Source: Prevotellaceae bacterium (GTDB lineage: Bacteria; Bacteroidota; Bacteroidia; Bacteroidales; UBA932). From it: a stretch of 7,141 bases of DNA. The position numbers and the translations under genes are program-made. The notes under the pieces are model-generated. The model was not told the origin of the DNA and did no database searches. It saw only the letters and a list, made by a program, of their open reading frames with translations. Positions 1-6,328 of the stretch are shown here, piece after piece. Position 1 is the stretch's first letter. Each line of letters starts with the position of its first letter. The stretch is taken from the NCBI GenBank assembly GCA_031259805.1, contig JAIRKX010000071.1, forward strand, positions 1 to 7,141, in the 5' to 3' direction.

Positions 1-22
1 GCAAACCCGGCTTATCGTAGCC

Positions 23-48
23 GTCTTTGCGAGGGCGAAGTCCGAAGC
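23..48. repeat. Interspersed 26-bp element, left copy
   Basis: This 26-bp sequence starts GTCTTTGCGAG and ends AAGTCCGAAGC. It matches positions 6679-6704 at 23 of 26 bases by direct comparison. It belongs to the GTCATTGCGAG...GAAGC type of intergenic repeat that I recognise from many bacterial genomes, but I cannot confirm a named family. It is followed two bases later by a second, diverged GTCATTGCGA start at 51. Confidence 0.6.
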
Positions 49-50
49 GC

Positions 51-109
51 GTCATTGCGAACCTGAAGGGTGAAGCAATCCGGTGGATTTCCGGATTGCT
101 TCACCCTTC
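51..109. repeat. Interspersed element containing a perfect 19-bp hairpin
   Basis: The element begins GTCATTGCGA (51-60). It contains two perfectly complementary 19-base arms, GAAGGGTGAAGCAATCCGG at 65-83 and its reverse complement at 91-109, around a 7-base loop (TGGATTT). No T-run follows the right arm on either strand, so a canonical intrinsic terminator is unlikely. The GAAGCAATCC string is typical of the same intergenic repeat class as 23-48. A mobile or REP-like origin is inference. Confidence 0.7.
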
Positions 110-112
110 CTG

Positions 113-150
113 TGCGTTATGCGCTATGCGTTATGCGTTCCCCTGCGGGG
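113..150. repeat. 7-bp tandem repeat followed by a small dyad
   Basis: Four contiguous heptamers, TGCGTTA, TGCGCTA, TGCGTTA and TGCGTTC, occupy 113-140. They are followed directly by CCCCTGCGGGG (140-150), which has short complementary ends. The string TGCGCTATGCG inside it differs by one base from TGCGCTACGCG, the core of the tandem repeats at 6502-6613. This suggests a shared intergenic repeat vocabulary. No function is evident. Confidence 0.6.
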
Positions 151-220
151 CACAATATCAATAGAAAAAGAACGACGTACGCGACACGCCGACAGGCGTT
201 TGCCCGGACACCGAATATTC

Positions 221-250
221 GTTGGACGAATACTAGAGTATTTGTCCGAC
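221..250. repeat. 14-bp inverted repeat
   Basis: The arms GTTGGACGAATACT (221-234) and AGTATTTGTCCGAC (237-250) pair over 14 positions, 12 as Watson-Crick pairs and two as G-T wobbles in RNA. The centre is AG, so a real RNA loop would have to open a few pairs. It has no T-tract and lies about 140 bp upstream of dusB. It could be a protein-binding dyad or another diverged REP-like unit; the sequence does not decide. Confidence 0.5.
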
Positions 251-293
251 CCGATAAAAACGAAGAGTTGGAGGTTGAAAGTGATGCGTTATT

Positions 294-325
294 ATTGTCG
301 TCGGCTAAAGCCGACGGACGACAAT
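294..325. repeat. Imperfect hairpin around GTCGGCTAAAGCCGAC
   Basis: An inner 6-bp stem (GTCGGC/GCCGAC) closes a TAAA loop at 300-315. Outside it, ATTGTC (294-299) pairs with GACAAT (320-325) across a 4-base bulge on the right side. The downstream sequence is TTGAAA rather than a T-run, so it is not a typical terminator. GGCTAAAGCC dyads are common in intergenic repeats. A function is not claimed. Confidence 0.55.
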
Positions 326-377
326 TTGAAATGCACCCCTCTCCACAAATCCACCGGTCCACAATCAATAAAAAACG

Positions 378-386
378 TATCTTTGC
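378..386 (+). promoter_or_regulatory. Bacteroidota -7 promoter element for dusB
   Basis: TATCTTTGC matches the Bacteroidota sigma-ABfr -7 consensus TAnnTTTG with the common trailing C. The dusB ATG lies only three bases after it (390). Since transcription in this phylum usually begins a few bases past the box, the mRNA would start at or next to the ATG. No clear TTG -33 element is seen about 20 bases upstream. The assignment rests on the -7 match and its position before a leaderless-looking start. Confidence 0.55.
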
Positions 387-389
387 ATT

Positions 390-1403
390 ATGGTAATCTC
401 CAAAATAGATTTAGGCGCGCGGCCGTTGCTGCTGGCGCCAATGGACGAAATCACCGACCCGTCGTTCCGATACGTTTGCAAAATGTACGGGGCGGCAATG
501 ATGTACACGGAGTTTGTCTCGTCTGACGGGTTGGTACGCGACGTGGAGAAGACGCGGCAAAAGTTGGCGATCTACGACAGTGAGCGGCCTATCGGCATTC
601 AGCTATACGGCCATCTGATCGACGCCATGGTCGAATCGGCGCGGCGGGCGGCCGAAACACATCCCGACGTCATAGACATTAACTTCGGATGCCCGATGAA
701 AAAAATCGCCAATCGTGGTGCAGGGTCGGGCATGATGCGCGAGCCGGAGAAGATGATCGAAATGACGCGCCTCATTGTACGCGCCGTGCCAATGCCCGTA
801 ACCGTCAAAACACGTCTGGGATGGGACGACGACTCGAAAACCATCGTCGAATTAGCCGAGCGGCTACAGGACGTGGGTATTGCCGCCATCGCCATCCACG
901 GACGCACGCGCGCCCAGATGTACAAGGGCGTTGCCGACTGGACGCTCATCGGCGCTGTAAAAAACAACCCGCGCATGCACATTCCCGTCATCGGCAACGG
1001 CGACATCAAAACGCCACATGATGCCTTCACCGCCTTCGAACGCTATGGCGTCGACGGCGTCATGATCGGTCGCGCCGCCATCGGTCGCCCGTGGCTCTTT
1101 CGAGAAATAACGCACTACCTGACTACGGGCGACACCCTGCCCGACATGCCCGTACCCGAAAAAGTCGCGCTGGCCAAACTGCACCTGCAAAAATCCATCG
1201 AACACAAAGGCCAGCGGGTAGGCATCCTCGAATTCCGCCGACACCTGAACCACTATTTCAAATTCCTCGACAACTTTAAAGAAACGCGGCTGCGACTGCT
1301 TACCTCCACCGACCTCGCCGACCTCCACGCCCTGCTCGATTACATACAAACGCGCTGGGGCGATGCCGGCCCCGCGCCCCAACCCACCACGACATCACGA
1401 TGA
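390..1403 (+). CDS. dusB: tRNA-dihydrouridine synthase, DusB type
   Basis: FMN-dependent enzyme that reduces specific uridines in the tRNA D-loop to dihydrouridine, acting in the cytoplasm. The 337-residue protein has the family architecture. A TIM barrel opens with LLLAPMDEITDPSFR (about 13-27). The catalytic-loop motif INFGCP contains the proton-donating Cys101. Flavin-contacting strings follow: VKTR (Lys140), IHGRT (His170), GNGDI (202-206) and MIGRAAIGRPWLF (225-237). A C-terminal helical RNA-binding region covers about 250-325. Length is close to the usual 320-340. The ATG at 390 puts the conserved barrel start at the expected distance, and no Shine-Dalgarno motif precedes it. The last dozen residues are Pro/Thr-rich and reach the recG start, with which the stop overlaps (ATGA). 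The DusB subtype is from overall resemblance; other Dus paralogues are the alternative. Confidence 0.93.
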   Translation: MVISKIDLGARPLLLAPMDEITDPSFRYVCKMYGAAMMYTEFVSSDGLVRDVEKTRQKLAIYDSERPIGIQLYGHLIDAMVESARRAAETHPDVIDINFGCPMKKIANRGAGSGMMREPEKMIEMTRLIVRAVPMPVTVKTRLGWDDDSKTIVELAERLQDVGIAAIAIHGRTRAQMYKGVADWTLIGAVKNNPRMHIPVIGNGDIKTPHDAFTAFERYGVDGVMIGRAAIGRPWLFREITHYLTTGDTLPDMPVPEKVALAKLHLQKSIEHKGQRVGILEFRRHLNHYFKFLDNFKETRLRLLTSTDLADLHALLDYIQTRWGDAGPAPQPTTTSR

Positions 1404-3505
1404 ACGAACGACTGCGAAACGACATTAAATTCCTCCCGGGCATAGGAAGCCGCCGTGCCGAAATCCTCTATAAGGAATTAGGCATTACCACCTACGAAGA
1501 CCTGCTTTACATCGTCCCATTCCGTTACATCGACCGCACTCGCTTTTACAAAATCAACGAAATAAATGCCGATTTACCGTATGTCCAATTACGCGGGACG
1601 ATCATCCGCTTTCAGGAAATCGCCTACGGAAAACGACAAAAACGCTACATCGCACACTTTGCCGACGACACCGGCCTCATCGAACTCGTCTTTTTTCAAG
1701 GATTAAAAAGAATTCAGGAACGCCTGAAAACCGGCGTCGAATATATTGTCTTCGGCAAACCGACGGTGTTTAACCATAAAGTGAATCTCGTACACCCCGA
1801 AGTAGACCAGCCAAACGCCGACAGGAATCTACTGCAATCGGCCATGCAGGGCGTTTACCGGAGTTCCGAAACCCTACAAAATAACGGACTGGGACAACGA
1901 GCCTTCCTCCGTTTGCAAGCCAACGTGCTTAACGCCCTGCGAGGACAAATTGAAGAAACGTTACCCGCCGGCCTCCTCCAACAATACCGCCTGATGCCGC
2001 TGTACGAAGCCTTATTCAATATTCATTTCCCGCAGAACGTCGAACGACTGCAACAAGCGCAGTACCGCCTCAAATTCGAGGAATTGTTCTACATTCAGCT
2101 AAGCCTGCTCCGCCAACGCAACGAGAGGAAAAACACTGTCTGCGGATTTATTTTTCCCAAAATAGGCGATTATTTCAACGCCTGCTACAGTCGCCTGCCG
2201 TTCAACCTGACCGATGCGCAGAAGCGCGTCATTAAAGAAATCCGGCGCGACATGGGCAACGGCAAACAAATGAACCGCCTGCTGCAAGGCGACGTAGGCA
2301 GCGGCAAAACGCTCGTCGCTCTGCTGTGCATGTTGATTGCCGCCGACAACGGATACCAGTCGTGCATCATGGCGCCGACAGAAATCCTCGCACAGCAGCA
2401 CTTCAACAGCATACAGGAATTTATTCGCGACAGCGGCGTCCACGTCGGACTGCTCACCGGATCAACGAAGAAAAAAGACCGGCGGGTGTTGCAGGAACAA
2501 CTAACCGACGGCTCGCTACACATACTCATCGGCACGCACGCCCTGATTGAAGATTCGGTACAATTCCGGCAACTCGGCTTTGCGGTAATCGACGAGCAGC
2601 ATCGCTTCGGCGTCGAACAGCGCGCACGTCTATGGAGCAAAAGCGAACAACCGCCACACGTCCTCGTAATGACCGCCACACCCATCCCGCGCACGCTGGC
2701 AATGACCGTCTATGGCGATCTCGACGTATCGGTCATCGACCAACTGCCGCCCGGACGCCAACCGATACGAACCCTGCACTTCAACGATAGCCAGCGCCTG
2801 CGTGTATTCGAATTTATGCATAAGCAAATTCAAGCCGGACGGCAAATATACGTCGTATACCCGTTAATTAAGGAGTCCGAAAAAATGGATTACAAAAATC
2901 TGGAAGAAGGATATGAAATTATATCCGATGCATTCCCGCCGCCCGCTTACGACACGGCCATTGTACACGGGAAAATGACGTCCGACGACAAACACTCCTA
3001 CATGCAGCGGTTTGTCCGCGGGCAGGCGCATATTATGGTCGCCACGTCGGTCATCGAGGTTGGCGTTAACGTCCCGAATGCAACAGTAATGGTCATCGAA
3101 AGCGCCGAACGGTTCGGGCTCTCGCAACTGCACCAGCTTCGCGGGCGAGTAGGGCGCGGCGCGGAGCAATCGTACTGCATCCTGATGACCGGCTACAAAC
3201 TAAGCGCCGAAGCACGCAAGCGAATGGAACTAATGGTAGCCACGAACAACGGCTTTGAAATTGCCGATGCCGACCTGACCCTCCGTGGCCCCGGCGACCT
3301 TGAAGGCACGCTGCAAAGCGGGCAAGCGTTCGACCTGCGCATTGCCGACTTAGGGCGCGACGGACAGTTACTCGAATACGTCCGTCAAATTGCCGACAAT
3401 ATCCTCGCCAACGACCCCGCTTTGACCGATACCCGAAACATCCTCCTCCGCACCCGCCTCAAGCAACTGAAAAACCAAACAAAAAACTACAAAGACATCA
3501 GCTGA
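1400..3505 (+). CDS. recG: ATP-dependent DNA helicase RecG
   Basis: Superfamily 2 DNA translocase that remodels stalled replication forks and branch-migrates Holliday junctions. The 701-residue protein is full length. The N-terminal wedge region includes KFLPGIGSRRAEIL (10-23) and an OB-fold at about 60-130. The helicase core carries Walker A GDVGSGKT (297-304), motif Ia MAPTEILAQQH (324-334), the DEQH box (398-401) and motif III TATPIPRT (425-432). Motif V (VIEVGVNVPNA) and motif VI (QLRGRVGRG, 579-587) follow. The C-terminal RGPGDLEGTLQSG (629-641) is the RecG-specific TRG-type motif. All catalytic residues I checked are present. The ATG lies inside the dusB stop (ATGA), implying translational coupling and co-transcription from the dusB promoter. 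No internal frameshift is seen. Confidence 0.97.
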   Translation: MNERLRNDIKFLPGIGSRRAEILYKELGITTYEDLLYIVPFRYIDRTRFYKINEINADLPYVQLRGTIIRFQEIAYGKRQKRYIAHFADDTGLIELVFFQGLKRIQERLKTGVEYIVFGKPTVFNHKVNLVHPEVDQPNADRNLLQSAMQGVYRSSETLQNNGLGQRAFLRLQANVLNALRGQIEETLPAGLLQQYRLMPLYEALFNIHFPQNVERLQQAQYRLKFEELFYIQLSLLRQRNERKNTVCGFIFPKIGDYFNACYSRLPFNLTDAQKRVIKEIRRDMGNGKQMNRLLQGDVGSGKTLVALLCMLIAADNGYQSCIMAPTEILAQQHFNSIQEFIRDSGVHVGLLTGSTKKKDRRVLQEQLTDGSLHILIGTHALIEDSVQFRQLGFAVIDEQHRFGVEQRARLWSKSEQPPHVLVMTATPIPRTLAMTVYGDLDVSVIDQLPPGRQPIRTLHFNDSQRLRVFEFMHKQIQAGRQIYVVYPLIKESEKMDYKNLEEGYEIISDAFPPPAYDTAIVHGKMTSDDKHSYMQRFVRGQAHIMVATSVIEVGVNVPNATVMVIESAERFGLSQLHQLRGRVGRGAEQSYCILMTGYKLSAEARKRMELMVATNNGFEIADADLTLRGPGDLEGTLQSGQAFDLRIADLGRDGQLLEYVRQIADNILANDPALTDTRNILLRTRLKQLKNQTKNYKDIS

Positions 3506-3546
3506 AACATAAAGCGACGGCTAAACAAATCAACAAATCAACAAAC

Positions 3547-4383
3547 ATGAAACAACTACTCCTTTTTTGCTTCCTGCTGCTGTCCTGTGTAGCGACAGCG
3601 CAAAACGACACAGCCTGCATGCCTGTACGCGACCTGCAGCCCGACGAATTGGCATTTGCCGACGGCGAACAACTGACCATCGTAGCTAATTATAAATGGG
3701 GGCTCATCAACACCGATGTAGGCGAGGCGACCATGTTGCTTTCGCAGGAACGCTTTCACGATACCACCTACTTCTACGCCCACGCCTACGCCAAAACCTA
3801 TAAGTTTTACGACAACTTCTTCATGGTACGCGACGTCTACGAAGCGCGTTTCCTCAGCCGCAACCTGCGCCCCATCTACTTCCACCGCAACATTAACGAA
3901 GGCGGCTACCAGATGAAGAACACCTTCCTTTTCGACGACAGCCGTTATACTATCCGGGCATCGGTACAGCGCAAGACCAATCCGCAAAAAGATACCATCC
4001 TGCAAGGCCGGTCATGCACCTTCGATTTCATCAGTCTATTCTATAACTCCCGCAATCTCGATTTCGATCACATCGTCAAAGACCAAATTATTCCCATATC
4101 CTTTGCAGTCGACGAAGGGGTTTACAACATCTATTACCGTTATCTCGGCAAGGAGACCAAAAAAATAAGCGGATTAGGAACGTTCACCTGCCTTAAGATT
4201 GCCGCCAAACCGGTCGCCGGACAAGTCTTCGATGGCCAAAACGAAATCCACATCTGGATTTCCGACGACGCAAACCACATCCCCCTACTGATCGAAACGC
4301 CCATCATCGTAGGGAAAGTATCGGCGCGCCTGAGCAAATACCATGGCCTGAAATACCCGCTGACAAGCAGAATTAAGAATTAG
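3547..4383 (+). CDS. Exported DUF3108 domain-containing protein
   Basis: Protein of 278 residues with a cleavable signal peptide: a short basic start (MKQ), a hydrophobic core LLLFCFLLLSCV and an Ala-X-Ala site (ATA, 16-18), so the mature form probably begins near Gln19. The remainder is rich in beta-type, aromatic sequence (for example ANYKWGLINTDVGEATM near 47-63 and IHIWISDDANHIPLLIE near 235-251). This matches my recollection of the DUF3108 family in Bacteroidota, whose biochemical role is not known to me. Expected location is the periplasm or envelope. It follows recG after 41 bp with no promoter box or terminator in between, so it probably shares the dusB-recG transcript. The final Lys-Asn and stop lie in a GAATTA heptamer repeat, and the stop overlaps the converging adenosyltransferase gene. 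Confidence 0.8.
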   Translation: MKQLLLFCFLLLSCVATAQNDTACMPVRDLQPDELAFADGEQLTIVANYKWGLINTDVGEATMLLSQERFHDTTYFYAHAYAKTYKFYDNFFMVRDVYEARFLSRNLRPIYFHRNINEGGYQMKNTFLFDDSRYTIRASVQRKTNPQKDTILQGRSCTFDFISLFYNSRNLDFDHIVKDQIIPISFAVDEGVYNIYYRYLGKETKKISGLGTFTCLKIAAKPVAGQVFDGQNEIHIWISDDANHIPLLIETPIIVGKVSARLSKYHGLKYPLTSRIKN

Positions 4384-4388
4384 GAATT
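4370..4388. repeat. GAATTA heptamer repeat across two converging stop codons
   Basis: GAATTA at 4370-4375, GAATTA at 4377-4382 and GAATT at 4384-4388 are spaced seven bases apart. The stretch supplies the last codons and TAG stop of the DUF3108 gene on the plus strand, and the TAA stop of the adenosyltransferase gene on the minus strand. Short GAATTAR heptamer runs of this sort occur between genes in many bacteria. Here the run appears to have set both gene ends. Confidence 0.55.
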
Positions 4389-4919
4389 CCAATAATCATC
4401 TTCTATCCCGCTATCGACGGTAAGTTGGCGCGCGAGGGTAAAGAGATAATCGGAAAGGCGGTTCAGGTAGCGCAGCACATTATCATCGAGGGATGTCTGC
4501 CGGGCTACGCTGACGGTGCAGCGTTCGGCGCGGCGGCAGACGGTACGCGCTATGTGGCATACGGCAGCCACCCGTGGCGCGGCAGGAAGAACGAATGCGC
4601 GTAGCGGCACAAGGCCGCTTTGCATGTCATCAATGGCGGTCTCCAGCGCGGTGATGTCGGCGGACGCGACGGCAGGGAGTTTTTTGTGCGCCTGTTCGTC
4701 GGCGGCTAAGAGGGTGGCGCAGGTCATCAGGCATTCCTGAATGCGGCGCAGTAGGGGAGTGTAAGGCGCGGCGGCGACGTCGCAACGCAGCAGACCTATC
4801 CACGAAATCAGTTCGTCGACCGTACCGTATGCTTCGACCCGCGGAGCGTCCTTCGCCGTCCGTGTGCCGCCAACGAGCGACGTCTCGCCGGCATCCCCTT
4901 TTTTAGTGTAGACTTTCAT
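4380..4919 (-). CDS. Cob(I)alamin adenosyltransferase, PduO/MMAB type
   Basis: Cytoplasmic enzyme that transfers the adenosyl group of ATP to Co(I) corrinoids, making coenzyme B12. The 179-residue protein fits the PduO-type family, a trimer with ATP sites between subunits. It has the N-terminal ATP-binding motif YTKKGDAGETSLVGG (4-18) and VEAYGTVDELISWIG (28-42). The C-terminal helices carry VCRRAERCTV (127-136), matching the conserved RRAE region, and YLNRLSDYLFTLAR (151-164). I chose the ATG at 4919 because conserved sequence begins there. An upstream TTG at 4982 would add 21 residues without family resemblance. It lies 66 bp downstream of the ABC ATPase gene on the same strand, probably in one transcript. 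No cobalamin riboswitch is seen in the short gap. It ends in a 4-base overlap with the opposite DUF3108 gene. Confidence 0.93.
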   Translation of the reverse strand: MKVYTKKGDAGETSLVGGTRTAKDAPRVEAYGTVDELISWIGLLRCDVAAAPYTPLLRRIQECLMTCATLLAADEQAHKKLPAVASADITALETAIDDMQSGLVPLRAFVLPAAPRVAAVCHIARTVCRRAERCTVSVARQTSLDDNVLRYLNRLSDYLFTLARQLTVDSGIEDDYWNS

Positions 4920-4948
4920 TGCTGTTGATTTGCTTATTGAGCTACGCA

Positions 4949-4971
4949 GGCTGTACTTATTAGGTACTGCC
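4949..4971 (-). other. Hairpin in the ABC-adenosyltransferase spacer
   Basis: GGCTGTAC (4949-4956) and GTACTGCC (4964-4971) form an 8-position stem with one T-T mismatch around a 7-base loop. In the minus direction it lies between the ABC stop and the adenosyltransferase start. It is not followed by a T-run, so it is not a standard terminator. An mRNA stability or attenuation element is possible, but this is a weak structural observation. Confidence 0.35.
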
Positions 4972-4985
4972 CCCGCAGGCAATGA

Positions 4986-5672
4986 CTAATTGTCCCCGTC
5001 GCTTTCGATAAGTCCGTCGCGGAGGCGGATGATGCGGTGGGCATGGCGGGCGATATCTTCTTCATGCGTAACGACGATAATCGTATTGCCGTTGCCATGG
5101 ATCTCCTCAAAGACATTCATAATATCGACGGAGGTACGGCTGTCGAGGTTACCGGTAGGCTCGTCGGCGAGGATAATGGAGGGGTTATTCACCAGCGCGC
5201 GCGCTACGGCTACCCGTTGCCGCTGGCCGCCCGAAAGTTCATTGGGTTTATGATCCATGCGGTTTTCCAAATCGACGCTACGCAGCGCCATCAGCGAACG
5301 TTCTTCGCGTTCGGCCTTCGGCACGCCGGCGTAAATCAATGGCAATCCCACGTTGTGTAAGGCCGAATAGCGCGGCAGCAGGTTGAACGATTGAAATACG
5401 AAGCCGATTTCCTTGTTGCGGATTTCGGCCAGCGCGTCGTCGTCCATATGACTTACGTCCGTGCCGTTGAGAATATAGTTGCCGGACGTCGGCGTGTCGA
5501 GGCATCCCAGAATGTTCATCAAAGTCGATTTGCCTGAACCCGACGGCCCCATAATCGCTACATATTCATTCTTTGAAATCGTCAGCGAAACACCGTTCAG
5601 CGCCCGCACTTCCTGCGTGCCTACCTGATAAATCTTTTTGAGATCGTTAATTGCAATCAATACATCATTCAT
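4986..5672 (-). CDS. ABC transporter ATP-binding protein, LolD/MacB type
   Basis: Cytoplasmic ATPase subunit of an ABC system, 228 residues, the usual length for this subfamily. Motifs in order are Walker A GPSGSGKST (42-50), Q-loop FVFQSFNLLP (91-100, Gln94), signature LSGGQRQRVAVARAL (146-160), Walker B IILADEP (166-172) with catalytic Glu171, D-loop NLDS (175-178) and the switch histidine in VVTHEED (His203). The N-terminal KKIYQVGTQEVRALNGVSL and the PTSGNYILNG stretch are typical of the LolD/MacB/FtsE-like group, which powers FtsX-fold permeases in lipoprotein transport, efflux or cell-envelope work. No permease gene is adjacent: the downstream neighbour is the adenosyltransferase and the upstream neighbour is divergent mgsA. 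The partner must be encoded elsewhere, so the substrate cannot be assigned. The ATG at 5672 follows an AT-rich promoter region. Confidence 0.95.
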   Translation of the reverse strand: MNDVLIAINDLKKIYQVGTQEVRALNGVSLTISKNEYVAIMGPSGSGKSTLMNILGCLDTPTSGNYILNGTDVSHMDDDALAEIRNKEIGFVFQSFNLLPRYSALHNVGLPLIYAGVPKAEREERSLMALRSVDLENRMDHKPNELSGGQRQRVAVARALVNNPSIILADEPTGNLDSRTSVDIMNVFEEIHGNGNTIIVVTHEEDIARHAHRIIRLRDGLIESDGDN

Positions 5673-5703
5673 AATGGATGGTATAAAAATTAAAAATATG
5701 CCG

Positions 5704-5712
5704 GCAAAGTTG
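5704..5712 (-). promoter_or_regulatory. Candidate -7 element for the ABC ATPase gene
   Basis: Read on the minus strand this is CAACTTTGC, which matches TAnnTTTGC except for the first base. It lies 31 bases upstream of the ABC start, leaving an AT-rich leader of about 25 nucleotides. No TTG -33 motif is evident at the expected distance. It would drive the ABC-adenosyltransferase pair. Confidence 0.35.
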
Positions 5713-5747
5713 CAAAAAAAAAGTGGAGTAGTCTAATTTTTTTAGTG

Positions 5748-5755
5748 TAAATTTG
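5748..5755 (+). promoter_or_regulatory. Bacteroidota -7 promoter element for mgsA
   Basis: TAAATTTG is an exact match to TAnnTTTG, 28 bases before the mgsA ATG, giving a leader of roughly 20 nucleotides. The box is also the left half of a near-perfect dyad: TAAATTTG (5748-5755) against CAATTTTA (5763-5770), one mismatch in eight. A repressor could bind over the start site there, or the dyad may be chance in AT-rich DNA. No convincing -33 element was found. Confidence 0.5.
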
Positions 5756-5783
5756 TAAAAAACAATTTTAACGCAATAAAAAG

Positions 5784-6260
5784 ATGAAAAAAACAATCGC
5801 GCTCGTAGCGCACGACAACCGCAAACGTGACCTGATGGAATGGGCGGCGTTCAATCACGACGTATTACGCAAATATCATCTGGTGTGCACCGGCACTACC
5901 GGACGTCTTATCGAGCAAACCCTGCATGATAAATCGGGACGACAAGCCGACCATCTACACATCACCCTGTTGAAATCCGGCCCTCTCGGCGGCGACCAGC
6001 AGCTCGGCGCGTTGATTGCCGAAAGGAAAATAGACTTGATTATTTTTCTTTGGGACCCCATGCAGCCGCAGCCGCACGATGTAGATGTGAAGGCGTTGCT
6101 GCGCATCTCAAGCCTCTACAACGTGCCTACCGCCTGCAATCGTTCGACGGCCGACTACCTGATTTCGTCGCCGCTGTTCACCAATCCCGATTACAAGCCG
6201 ATTATTAAGGATTTTTCGGAATACCTGTCGCGACCGTTAGAACTGCAAAAAGAAAGGTAG
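5784..6260 (+). CDS. mgsA: Methylglyoxal synthase
   Basis: Converts dihydroxyacetone phosphate to methylglyoxal and phosphate, a cytoplasmic bypass of lower glycolysis that relieves sugar-phosphate build-up. The 158-residue protein aligns throughout with the E. coli enzyme as I remember it. It has IALVAHD (5-11), the phosphate-binding TGTTG (36-40) and SGPLGGDQQLGALI (65-78) with catalytic Asp71. IIFLWDP (86-92, Asp91) and PHDVDVKALLR (97-107, His98 and Asp101) follow. The N-terminus is about nine residues shorter than in E. coli, and about nine extra residues sit before SGP, so the catalytic numbering coincides. The ATG at 5784 directly precedes the conserved IALVAHD. It stands alone, divergent from the ABC gene, with its own -7 box. 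No terminator hairpin is visible after the stop. Confidence 0.97.
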   Translation: MKKTIALVAHDNRKRDLMEWAAFNHDVLRKYHLVCTGTTGRLIEQTLHDKSGRQADHLHITLLKSGPLGGDQQLGALIAERKIDLIIFLWDPMQPQPHDVDVKALLRISSLYNVPTACNRSTADYLISSPLFTNPDYKPIIKDFSEYLSRPLELQKER

Positions 6261-6328
6261 ATTTACTTTTTCATCGCCTCGCGTACCGCAGGTAAGAATG
6301 GGAGTGTGCATAAAATTGGGGGGGGTAG

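Larger units (their letters stand above)
1..389. other. Non-coding, repeat-rich region upstream of dusB
   Basis: No credible gene is seen here. The open frames that cross it are built from repeats and run out of phase into dusB. The stretch is a chain of short elements: two interspersed GTCATTGCGA-type sequences, a long perfect hairpin, a 7-bp tandem repeat and two further dyads, ending in a -7 promoter box next to the dusB ATG. The individual parts are listed separately. Similar elements recur near the right end of the window, so this looks like family-wide intergenic repeat DNA rather than a decayed gene. Confidence 0.75.

Noticed and set aside
65..109. Intrinsic terminator of an upstream gene
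   Set aside because: The stem is strong but no T-run follows on either strand.
70..526. Open frames of 108 and 147 codons crossing the left repeats into dusB
   Set aside because: They are formed from hairpin and interspersed repeat sequence, resemble no protein I know, and the longer one overlaps the well-supported dusB in another frame.
864..1382. Minus-strand open frames under dusB and recG (for example 864-1382, 2099-2443, 2185-2694)
   Set aside because: They are antisense shadows of strongly supported genes and have no recognisable domains.
3547..3603. Lipoprotein signal (LLSC) on the DUF3108 protein
   Set aside because: The cysteine is only at residue 14, and a standard Ala-X-Ala signal peptidase I site follows, so an ordinary secreted protein is likelier, though not certain.
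4920..4982. Longer adenosyltransferase starting at TTG 4982
   Set aside because: The extra 21 residues lack family resemblance; conserved sequence begins at the ATG at 4919.
4920..4985. Cobalamin riboswitch controlling the adenosyltransferase
   Set aside because: The spacer is 66 bp, far too short for the aptamer, and no B12-box-like sequence was seen.
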